Positions 44,646 to 53,769 of a stretch of DNA of 64,000 bases are shown here, one piece after another. A model generated the notes under the pieces. That model was not told the DNA's origin and did not search any database. It saw nothing but the letters and a program-made list of their open reading frames with translations. Origin of the DNA: Ryuthela nishihirai. Lineage: Eukaryota; Arthropoda; Arachnida; Araneae; Heptathelidae. The stretch lies in contig JAWZYU010000034.1 of the NCBI GenBank assembly GCA_038380435.1, positions 20,873,404-20,937,403 of the forward strand, read 5' to 3'. Every line of letters begins with the position of its first letter. The first letter of the stretch is position 1. The translations under genes were made by a program, and so were the position numbers.

Positions 44646-47405
44646 CTGCCCCCTCCCTAGGTCTTGTTCGTCCCGAACAATTCTGGATTCCAAAGTTTCT
44701 TCAGTTCTTCGATGAAACGGGGCCAAACGATCCACGTGAACCACCTTGCACTTTGTAGCTGGACGTCGACGAATGAGATATATCACGTCTGTGTCAAAAT
44801 GAAAGCGAATCTCATTATGACGTAGATTTCTTTTCTGACTGAAGCCTCGTCCACAAACATAATACGTGTAAGGCCTATAGCCCTTGTGAACACGTTTATG
44901 TCTCTGCAGGGAGAAGAATCGACTAAGAGTTTTCGTGCAAAACCTGTAAAAAGTTTTCTTCTTTGTCGAAAGTTTTCTTCTTTGGATTTTTACTTCTATC
45001 AACAGTAACAAGGAATGAAAGTCATTAGTGACATAAAATCTAGGGAGAAGTTTCATCCTCCAGTCTGACCCTTTTGTCAGTTGACTTTCCCTTAATTCAG
45101 AACTGTCGTGATGAACCTTCAGCCATGTTTCACCTGATTCCATTTGATCCCCAAGGTGCTTCACAAATATAATATCAGCTCCATAATTCTTTTTAGCTCT
45201 TCGGTCCATCTCCTCCTTCCATACTCTTGCTAGAACTGCAGCTTCTAATCCGACAACCTTACCTGTTTCTCCTGTATAAGTGAAATCAGTGATGTGTCGG
45301 GCTGCTAGCAATATTTTTTCTGTTTTATCTTCACATAGCCAGCTTGCAACATCTTCAGATACTCCTTGTTCTATTAACATGTTACGAAACTTGTTCAAAG
45401 CATTGCCGTTATGCAGAACCTTGCGGACACGTGATGCTTCATCTACCCTATTATCCACAATGTTCACCAAACGCAGAAGTTCTCCTCCTAACTCTTCGAC
45501 GAGCTCTTGCAGTTCCAAGGATCCGTCACCAAGGAAACACTGAACAGCTTCCATCACTTCCAGAGAGTTGTCAACAGAGTTTTCAAGAGGTGAATCCATG
45601 TTGCTGATAACAGCTGAACAACTCAAACTCTTCATTCCACGAGCTTGTGATGCTGCAACCATTTTCTTAACTAAATCAACAGCAACATCTTCTGTACTGA
45701 TGAGATCAATAGCTCCTTTTCCGAATTCAACATCATAAACCAAAGCGCACACTCCTTCAGCCAGCTTTTTGGACACAATTGAGCATCTCCTTAGAGGAAC
45801 GCTATCTACGGTAGCCGTCAGATCCTTGCAGCGGTAAATCTCCTTATCTGTTGGCACCAGCTCCTCTGTCTGTACTACGATGCAGCATCCGACGTCTTCC
45901 ATCATCTGCTCGATTTTATCTTTAGTGCAGTCGACTGTGAAGCCAGGGATGGATTCCAATTTGTACAGAGTATCTCCCGTCAATTGGAGAGCACGACCGG
46001 AGATCATAGGGACCTTGAGACCTAAAGCAGCAAGTGCAGGAGCCAAGACAAGACTCACTTTGTCGCCGACACCTCCTGTACCGTATTTATCTACCATCCG
46101 ATGGCGCCACTCGGGTCTCCAGCAAAACACATGACCCGAGGAGGTCATAGTTGCTGTTTCTTCGGAATTCACTTTCTTGGAGCTCTCATTGTAATTAGCC
46201 AGGGAAACATCAGTCATGATTGCCAAATTGTTCATTCTGGAGATCAGCGACGAGTTTTGTAACATGATATTGTCCACTTTAGAGCTCTTGTAGTCGTGAT
46301 AAAACTTTTCTATATCCTTATAATCTAAATGGTTATAATGTCCAAATCTGCACATTGACTGTTCAGAAAAGAAATTCAGCGTGGCTACGTTGAAATTATC
46401 TGAGGGATTCACTTCTCTCTGATCGTAATTCTGAGGCTTAGTTTCATCCAGAAAGTTAGTCTTTGAAGTACTGTCTCTGCCTGAAGCTCCTTTACTAGCA
46501 TCACCTGTTACGCTTCTAAGCCATTCTTCGGAATTCTTCTTTCTTAAATCCCCACTTTCTATAAACGATTCGAGTGTGGCTATATGTTTCGGAAAAATCT
46601 CTCCGACTTCCCCAGTAACGTCGAATGGCACTTTGTATCTATGATGAATGGACGCCTCTTCTTTACTCGGACCACTCTGCGAAACGTAAACTCTGTTTCG
46701 TTCCCCCTCATTACCACTCGTTACTCTGCCTTTGCGATAATTGTCCATGACGCATTTTGCTGACGGCGAGGAATAGAATACCTTTCGTGTGGATCTCTCA
46801 TCAGATCGTGCCAGACTTGTATACCTAGGTATTTTGAAGTGCAAAGCGTACTGTATAGTCTCACAGCTCTCTGATCTGTGTGATTGTTCTTCACAGTTCC
46901 TAGACATGTCACCAGCGACATAGACACTCTGCCATGCATCACCAGTAGTTGCGTGGTCAAAGGCATTATCTGCGCTATCTCTACAATTCTTGATTTCCAG
47001 TAGCAGATCCACATTTTTATATGCGTTGCCTTTCTCTTTTTCTTTTCCACGTTTACAATCTAACTTAACACTATCAAGATCATCTTTTTCACTGACAAAT
47101 TCAACATTTAAACTATTGCATTGTCTATTGAGTTCGGTTTTAAAATCCTTGAACTGTGTAGCCATTGCGGCTTTCATTTTACCATTTTGACTGATCATTT
47201 CATCTAATGTACTATTTTGTGTCGCTATTTCGGCTTTCAAGTCACCTATTTTATCGCTTTGGGCAGCTATAACACCTTTAATATCAGTCATCTGAGTAGC
47301 CATATCGGCTTTCAAGTTATCACTTTGTCTAGCAAGGTCACCAATTTCACCTTTAATATCAGTCATCAACTTTACTAATTCATCCATACTTCTAGTTAAC
47401 GGCAT
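44589..47405 (-). CDS. Fusion protein: coiled-coil leader, thymidine-phosphorylase-like domain, C2H2 relics, Gypsy integrase tail
   Basis: 938 codons without a stop, ATG at 47405 a few bases after the primer-binding site, TAA at 44589 inside the 3' LTR. Residues 1-100 are heptad-like repeats (T-D-I-K-G-E, I-G-D-L) like a Gag leader. Residues 101-416 are not recognised. Residues about 417-775 align with thymidine phosphorylase (TYMP/DeoA): G-G-V-G-D-K-V-S-L-V-L-A-P-A-L-A-A, P-M-I-S-G-R, K-L-E-S-I-P-G-F, T-A-T-V-D-S-V-P-L and W-L-K-V-H-H-D. The N-terminal 100 or so residues of the enzyme are lacking. Residues 820-869 resemble two C2H2 fingers. Residues 874-905 (C-K-V-V-H-V-D-R-L-A-P-F) are the end of a Gypsy integrase. 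Active-site changes make catalysis doubtful. Confidence 0.85.
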   Translation of the reverse strand: MPLTRSMDELVKLMTDIKGEIGDLARQSDNLKADMATQMTDIKGVIAAQSDKIGDLKAEIATQNSTLDEMISQNGKMKAAMATQFKDFKTELNRQCNSLNVEFVSEKDDLDSVKLDCKRGKEKEKGNAYKNVDLLLEIKNCRDSADNAFDHATTGDAWQSVYVAGDMSRNCEEQSHRSESCETIQYALHFKIPRYTSLARSDERSTRKVFYSSPSAKCVMDNYRKGRVTSGNEGERNRVYVSQSGPSKEEASIHHRYKVPFDVTGEVGEIFPKHIATLESFIESGDLRKKNSEEWLRSVTGDASKGASGRDSTSKTNFLDETKPQNYDQREVNPSDNFNVATLNFFSEQSMCRFGHYNHLDYKDIEKFYHDYKSSKVDNIMLQNSSLISRMNNLAIMTDVSLANYNESSKKVNSEETATMTSSGHVFCWRPEWRHRMVDKYGTGGVGDKVSLVLAPALAALGLKVPMISGRALQLTGDTLYKLESIPGFTVDCTKDKIEQMMEDVGCCIVVQTEELVPTDKEIYRCKDLTATVDSVPLRRCSIVSKKLAEGVCALVYDVEFGKGAIDLISTEDVAVDLVKKMVAASQARGMKSLSCSAVISNMDSPLENSVDNSLEVMEAVQCFLGDGSLELQELVEELGGELLRLVNIVDNRVDEASRVRKVLHNGNALNKFRNMLIEQGVSEDVASWLCEDKTEKILLAARHITDFTYTGETGKVVGLEAAVLARVWKEEMDRRAKKNYGADIIFVKHLGDQMESGETWLKVHHDSSELRESQLTKGSDWRMKLLPRFYVTNDFHSLLLLIEVKIQRRKLSTKKKTFYRFCTKTLSRFFSLQRHKRVHKGYRPYTYYVCGRGFSQKRNLRHNEIRFHFDTDVIYLIRRRPATKCKVVHVDRLAPFHRRTEETLESRIVRDEQDLGRGQCYDRRNLATESKKVSANE
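44646..44658 (-). promoter_or_regulatory. Polypurine tract
   Basis: In element orientation AGGGAGGGGGCAG directly abuts the 3' LTR, where plus-strand DNA synthesis is primed. It is also coding: it lies within the ORF. Confidence 0.85.
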
Positions 47406-47416
47406 TCAATTAAATT

Positions 47417-47435
47417 AATCCCACTTCTGACACCA
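47417..47435 (-). promoter_or_regulatory. Primer-binding site, tRNA-Leu type
   Basis: In element orientation the bases two positions after the 5' LTR read TGGTGTCAGAAGTGGGATT, complementary to the 3' end of a eukaryotic tRNA-Leu (...AATCCCACTTCTGACA plus CCA). The match covers 19 nt. The tRNA sequence is from memory, but this priming type is common in Gypsy elements of invertebrates. Confidence 0.85.
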
Positions 47436-47437
47436 AA

Positions 47438-48078
47438 TGTTGCGGATCACAAAAACGGATAGCACTGGGCGTGAGTTTTAAAAGCTATATTTCAAAACCA
47501 AATTCAATACAAGGTAAATTGTTACAAAGGAAATATGGATGAAGTATCTTATTAACAAATCAACTATTAACATGCACAAGTCATCAATCTTCACGTAGAG
47601 CACACAACATCAGCTCTGTGTATTTTACTAAATACTACCTTTTACTTGATTTACCAGGTCACCCGAAGATCTTCACTCGCAAACCAATTCTCGTCCTGTG
47701 CTAATAACTTTTCACACACTAGCCGAACAAAAAGACAGTCCGTGTAGACATTCGAAGTTAGCCATAAAAGTTCCCACTTTTATACTTCCGCGTATACACA
47801 ACACATCAAGTTACTTCTTGATACTTAACGATAAAAGATCCCACTTTTATCCTTCCGTGTATACACAACACATCAAGTTACTTCTTGATACTTACGCGCA
47901 CTGTCTCAGAACAGCTCACCGTCCATTTTCGAACTCACCGACCGTTACAACACAACGACCGTTACAATACAAAAATGACCGTTAACGCTCCACTCTTCTT
48001 CTCCAAATTCTCCCAACGTTCTTATTCGTTGGCTGAAACTTTTTTGCTTTCGGTTGCCAGATTCCTTCTGTCGTAACA
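47438..48078 (-). repeat. 5' LTR (641 bp)
   Basis: It ends, in + orientation, in the same CTTCTGTCGTAACA as the 3' LTR, followed by the ATAT duplication. It carries the element's promoter in principle. The U5 end next to the primer-binding site differs from the other LTR (see 3' LTR). Confidence 0.95.
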
Positions 48079-48162
48079 ATATATATATGGGGAATAGGGT
48101 TAGATGAGGCAAGATTTCCCAGATGTGGTTTATTTCTCATTAGGTAATTTTTGTAGTATGTT

Positions 48163-49345
48163 GACATGAATTATCCTGTAGCAAATGAACACCCTTTCAA
48201 TTGACCAGTGATGACTGCTTTTCCAGTAATTTAATGCGAACCCTCTAAATTTGCTCTGAATTGATTTCTTCTGTAATGGTTTACTTTCCAACATCTCAAA
48301 ATGGATGATTCCAGCAGTTGTTCATCGAATGCAAAACCCTTGATAGATGGACCCTTGGGGATGAAGATCTGGCTTCAAAGTATGTTTTGCCAGATTATTA
48401 GGTGACAACCATTGGTGCAAGCATTTTAATAGTATATAACCCATTTCTCATGGCAGACTGAAATTTGATGCAAAAATGGTGTATAGTTATATCAAGAAAT
48501 GAGTGATGAACAGATTGTGAGCCATTGCTGTCTATTGTCAGTAGAAAATTTATGAGGTGCCCTCTTGCTTTAGCTTCAGAATTTTTTCAATGGAGGTATC
48601 TTGCTTTTTATTCACTAATATCTTTGTGAAAGCTGAAGGCAAATTTGAATTAGACTGGAATCAATTAACTCTTTAAAAATCATCATTAATCTGAGAGACA
48701 GAAGTGGGGGGGGGGGTCTGTTTCTGTCTAACAAGACAGAAAGAAAAACATATGGTCCTCCTTTCTGGGGTTCACTTTGCAGCATCTCAGCACCAGACTT
48801 AAACTTCACAATGTTTCAAGTGGTGTACCACTTTTCTGTCAAATTTAAATTTGTAAAACAAACATGCATAAATAATACTAGTTATAGCTAGTTATGGTTT
48901 TGTTGATGTAAAATGATTACCAATGCTACTTTGAATAGGCAAAGTACAGCAGATAATTAATATAAAAACCTTTCAAATGATGTATATAAAAAACAAATGT
49001 AATTTATTGGATCTCCTAAATATACACCAAAGCAACTAAAGGTAAAAACATAAAAAACCTTCTTAGGAGACCTGATAATTTCGCTCAAAAATCCCATTTA
49101 TAAAAGTGCTAATTAATAAGTATCATACCATTTCTCAAATAATCAGCAATGGTCATGTCAGCGGGAGATGTTTTTTTACCAAGGTGGCCATATGTGGATG
49201 TGAATTATCCTGTAACTAAAGAATGTCCTTTCAACTGACCAGTGATTGCTAATTGCTCTTCCAGTAATTTAATGTGAACCCTTTAGAGATGAAGATCTGG
49301 CTGCAAAGTGTGTTTTGCAGACTTAAGTAATCAACCCTTTATTAT
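48163..49345 (+). repeat. Direct duplication, 48163-48420 and 49198-49345
   Basis: Both segments contain GAATTATCCTGTA, TTTCAA(T/C)TGACCAGTGAT, TTCCAGTAATTTAATG(C/T)GAACCCT and GATGAAGATCTGGCT(T/G)CAAAG in the same order, with different spacing. They are diverged copies of an unidentified repeat. A G run (48707-48716) lies between them. Confidence 0.7.
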
Positions 49346-49408
49346 TCTGCTGGCACTGTTTTCCCAAAAGAAAAGAACTTTGGTAGAATGTCTCATCTTT
49401 TCCAAGCA

Positions 49409-49458
49409 AGATTAACGATATCATTAATGACCAAAAAAATTAATGATATCATTAATCT
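49409..49458. repeat. 20-bp hairpin
   Basis: AGATTAACGATATCATTAAT at 49409-49428 pairs with its complement at 49439-49458 with one mismatch and a 10-nt loop. No other context. Confidence 0.8.
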
Positions 49459-49651
49459 TAGCATATTTCAATTAAAGAAAACAATTTAGTTACCGATTTT
49501 GACTGTGCTAAGATTATAATTACCCACACCTAGTAACAACTAAATTACATGGGATATTTAAATACAAATATAAGAATGTAAATTATATTTAGAGCACAGA
49601 TTTTTTTTTTTTAATTTTAATACAGAACACTTTATTGTAAAAATCATTCAC

Positions 49652-49858
49652 CTTATTTTTTCATCACTTAAACTTTTCTGCATTTCAATAACTATATCAT
49701 TTCTTTGATTAGGCACAATTCGAGCATCTTCTGGCAACTCTACTTTGCAGACAGGTTGCATTACAAGTAAAGCAGAAAATGACACCATCTCAAATTCAGA
49801 AGGGGATGTCAAATGAATGCTGTGTCCATCATTGGTAAACAATAAGCATGATAAAGTA
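49652..49858 (-). CDS. l(2)gl: Lgl-like protein, exon with conserved SPSEF block
   Basis: A 207-nt exon between TTTTCCAG and ATAAG|GTGAAT on the - strand. Its first base completes Asn with the exon at 61073 and two bases carry over to the exon at 42507. The peptide includes L-S-C-L-L-F-T-N-D-G-H-S-I-H-L, then S-P-S-E-F-E-M-V-S-F-S-A. The F..DG...YL.SPSEF.R.SLSA pattern is characteristic of the last propeller blade of lethal giant larvae proteins; tomosyn has SPTEIQR instead. Lgl proteins are WD-repeat scaffolds in cell polarity and vesicle traffic. Confidence 0.75.
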
Positions 49859-50387
49859 CTGGAAAAAAATTACTATTAATGTTGCAGAACATAAAATGCA
49901 ATCAAATATAAATGATATAAAATTTGTTATTCTGCATTTTCCATTTAAATATTTATTATCACAAAACATATGATCATTTTTATACAAGACAAATGGCAAA
50001 TTTTTATTATACGACAAATGATAAACTTACTATAAACTATATTTGATTTAATAATTTCAGTTATATATAGAATATTCATTGGTCTCAATAGATGAATGGT
50101 TTGGTACATTGGTTTTGATACTTTCGATTGTAATCTATATGCTTCATTGATTAGTCTCACTGTTGGCTAAATAGTAATGCATTGCAACTACGAATTTGTA
50201 GTCCCATTACACTACCAATTAGTTTGTGCCTCTGAAAATTTTTTGAACTTTATCCAGAAATTATCTGTTGTGTTGAATTGCTCATTAAAAATAATACAAC
50301 TCTATCAAAATGTAGAATACAATGTGGCCCCAACATCCAATAGTAATTCATTCTACAAAACCCATTGTATGTTGAAAATATTGTAAG

Positions 50388-50965
50388 CTGAAACTGCCAG
50401 GACTTTTAAGAATCTATGGAGAATGTGGAGAAATAGGTGTATACACCTAAAGTACTGTGAAGTAAGTGAACTTTAGGTGTATACACCTAAAGACTAAAAT
50501 TACACTATATAATAGTTTGATTCTTTCTAGAGTTGGTTATGGTAATGAAACTTGAACCCTCTGTAGACAAAATGACAAGAAATTTGATGCCTTTGATTCT
50601 AGATGCATATGCAGTATCTTGGGCATTGGGTGATTCAACTTTATAAGTAATGATGAGGTTAGGTAAAGGAGTCGGCAACCTCCTTTGAGCAACATATTGT
50701 GCTGAAAGAGACTATTGGTTTGGCTATGTTGCCTGTATGCATAGTCATTGATTAGCAAATAGGGTTATGAACAGTGTACCTAAAGGCCTCAAAAAGAGGG
50801 GAAGACAAAGGATGTGGTGAACTGACAATGTCAAACAAGACCTTGTTAGAATTGGTGTACAGTGGCCAGATGCAGCAGATATATCTCAGAATAGATGTTT
50901 GATGAACTACACTGCACAGTCTGGTTGAACCTCCATATAGCCCATGGCTGCTTGAGGATGATGAT
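50388..50965 (+). pseudogene. LINE lineage 1, 3' end fragment
   Basis: It matches, in opposite orientation, the 3' third of the copy at 36935: T-F-K-N-L-W-R-M-W-R-N-R, S-R-V-G-Y-G-N-E-T, R-S-N-L-L-like and W-P-D-A-A-D blocks, ending GGCTGCTTGAGGATGATGATG. A segment with TAGGTGTATACACCTA is duplicated (50434 and 50474). Many stops. Confidence 0.75.
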
Positions 50966-50969
50966 GAAA

Positions 50970-52140
50970 CCAATAATACATCGATTTCCTATAATTCGTT
51001 CCACACCCTTGACAAGCAACACCCAAAAACATATAAAATAGGTATTTCTTATATGTTTACTTGATTTTTACATAAAAAATTACTGTTTAATAAAGATTAT
51101 TTAATAAACAGTTATAAAACATCTAAAAAAAATAAAATAAAAAATAAATTAGCATTTACCTTAGACTTTAAATGCAGGACTGATGAAATCGATGGTGGCA
51201 TAGTGGTGGTGGGGGTGGTAATTCAAAAATAAACACAACCAAATTAATTACAATTGACAAAAATGCACCTGTTTTACACTGAACAACAGCATCAAACAGA
51301 TTGAGAACAATCATATGAGTGATGCTCCACATGCTGATTGGCCAAAACTCCACCCACATGTTTGGAAATTTCCACCTATTCTTTGTTCCCAGCTGCATCA
51401 GAAAGCCATCAGTTCCTACAAATATCATCAGTTCTTAAAATGAAAGCTCTTATGGAAAGTAAATCGGTTCCCGAGAATATCGGATGTCAATGTTAACAGA
51501 AGTCAAGGCCCCATTATATATAGTTCAAAACAAATTTACATAAAAAAAAGTTGCTATATGCAAATAATGCTGTTTAAAAATAAAATACTTTTACATATTA
51601 TTTAAATACACTTTTTCTTTAAATACAATTCTCCTATAATAAAAATTAAGTTGTGTTGATAAAGCAATTTTCTTCGTTGATTAGGCACATGATGGTAAAT
51701 CGTTTTCATAGTGCTTGGCAAAAATTATGTTTACCTTGACATGATATTAAATAATTGTTTGACAGTCTTACTTGTGAACCAATATTTTAATTTTGAAATT
51801 TCTGTAGAATGAATTAAATGCTGTGCATATTCCACACAATAGACTTTTTATCTTTCTTTTTATTTTTGTTGAGAGAACCCATTAACACAATCACATTACT
51901 TACTTTGCAATAGAAAGCTCTTGAATAAATCAATTTTAAGTGTTTTCTCTTTCTTTGATCTACAAAATATAATTATCCTTTTTACATTTATTTTGACGGA
52001 TTCTTTCAGGCAAGTCATGTAAAGATGATGGGCTTTTTTGTAAAATATACTACCAAGTGAAACATATTTATACCTCACAGTAGCCACTGAATTATCACCC
52101 TGTCCTAGGCTGAAAAATGAATTGTGTGAACAGAATAAGT
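50970..52140. other. Lgl-like intron, nothing recognised
   Basis: AT-rich DNA. A GGTGG microsatellite-like stretch near 51195-51220. The 24-base sequence AACAATGGCAGCATTCAGTT at 52151 (just after this stretch) belongs to the satellite unit at 52471. Confidence 0.5.
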
Positions 52141-52470
52141 GGCATATATCAACAATGGCAGCATTCAGTTTGTTGTGAAGCTTGTGAGAAGTGTGAATTA
52201 AAATGGGACACAAATAATGAGCAAATGATGGAATTCAGTATAATTTAAAAAAGGCATGATTATTGGTGTCAGATGTGTGGCTGTCTATCTCAGAAGAAGC
52301 GTATTTTGTTGATCTTCTAAGCCAGCTATTGCAAAGGTGTATGGGGACTGGAACGCTGAAAGAAAACAACTAGTAAACATAAGCATTTGGGTAGGCAACA
52401 CAAGGCAAGTACACAAAATGGGAGACAGGTTCAATGTCGATTGCAGGTAAATGTTGGCAATAGTTGAGAC

Positions 52471-53432
52471 ACTGACCAGTGAATTCAATGCTAGACAATC
52501 ACAACAGAATTTAAGTAGGAACAATGTATCAAAAACAATGGCAGCATTCAGTTTGTCGACACTGACCAGTGAATTCAATGCTAGACAATCACAACAGAAT
52601 TTAAGTAGGAAAATGTATCAAAAACAATGGCAGCATTCAGTTTGTCGACACTGACCAGTGAATTCAATGCTAGACAATCACAACAGAATTTAAGTAGGAA
52701 CAATGTATCAAAAACAATGGCAGCATTCAGTTTGTCGACACTGACCAGTGAATTCAATGCTAGACAATCACAACAGAATTTAAGTAGGAACAATGTATCA
52801 AAAACAATGGCAGCATTCAGTTTGTCGACACTGACCAGTGAATTCAATGCTAGACAATCACAACAGAATTTAAGTAGGAACAATGTATCAAAAACAATGG
52901 CAGCATTCAGTTTGTTGACACTGACCAGTGAATTCAATGCTAGACAATCACAACAGAATTTAAGTAGGAACAATGTATCAAAAACAATGGCAGCATTCAG
53001 TTTGTTGACACTGACCAGTGAATTCAATGCTAGACAATCACAACAGAATTTAAGTAGGAACAATGTATCAAAAACAATGGCAGCATTCAGTTTGTTGACA
53101 CTGACCAGTGAATTCAATGCTAGACAATCACAACAGAATTTAAGTAGGAACAATGTATCAAAAACAATGGCAGCATTCAGTTTGTTGACACTGACCAGTG
53201 AATTCAATGCTAGACAATCACAACAGAATTTAAGTAGGAACAATGTATCAAAAACAATGGCAGCATTCAGTTTGTCGACACTGACCAGTGAATTCAATGC
53301 TAGACATCACAACAGAATTTAAGTAGGAACAATGTATCAAAAACAATGGCAGCATTCAGTTTGTCGACACTGACCAGTGAATTCAATGCTAGACAATCAC
53401 AACAGAATTTAAGTAGGAACAATGTATCAAAA
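52471..53432. repeat. Minisatellite/satellite array, 90-bp unit, about 10.7 copies
   Basis: Copies start at 52471, 52561, 52650, 52740, 52830, 52920, 53010, 53100, 53190, 53280 and 53369 (last one partial). Each starts ACTGACCAGTGAATTCAATG and ends CAGCATTCAGTTTGT(C/T)G. Copies are almost identical: two single-base deletions and a C/T site. Because 90 is divisible by 3 and the unit lacks stops in a frame on each strand, long repeat ORFs appear on both strands. I treat these as by-products and not genes. Confidence 0.95.
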
Positions 53433-53769
53433 TTCACCATCATTTGAGATATTAGTGTAGATTCCCACAATGACATCTGTTCTTAACTTCACAATACTGA
53501 AGACTGCAACATGAATGATACCTGAAAACATGGAGCATGGGCTGTGGACAAATGGATACACGTTAGCTGAATCATGCTTCCCTTTGTATCATGCAAATTG
53601 TTACACATATGGTAAAATTAACACGATGCAACAAATCCCATGTACACTGTACAAACAGTGGTAGTGGTATCATGGTCTAGAGCATTTTCTGTTGGGATGC
53701 ACTGGATCTTTTGATACAGATGTAACAAGGTATGAAGGATATGGAAAATTTAATATTATTTTGAATAAT

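Larger units (their letters stand above)
44004..48078 (-). mobile_element. LTR retroelement carrying a captured thymidine-phosphorylase-like domain
   Basis: A complete, non-autonomous Ty3/Gypsy-type element of 4075 bp. It has two near-identical LTRs with TGTT...AACA ends, a 4-bp target duplication ATAT (44000-44003, 48079-48082), a tRNA-Leu primer-binding site and a polypurine tract. Protease, reverse transcriptase and RNase H are absent. The single ORF combines element-derived ends with host-like domains. It sits in an intron of the Lgl-like gene in the sense direction. Movement would need enzymes from a related full Gypsy element recognising the same LTRs. The near identity of the LTRs and the open ORF argue for a recent insertion. 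Confidence 0.9.

Noticed and set aside
51168..51428. 86-codon - strand ORF with a proline run as an Lgl exon
   Set aside because: No convincing splice sites or phase fit between the exons at 61073 and 49652, which already join cleanly.
52581..53297. 238- and 231-codon ORFs on both strands with a 30-residue repeat
   Set aside because: They are produced by a 90-bp tandem unit lacking stops; equal openness on both strands argues against coding.
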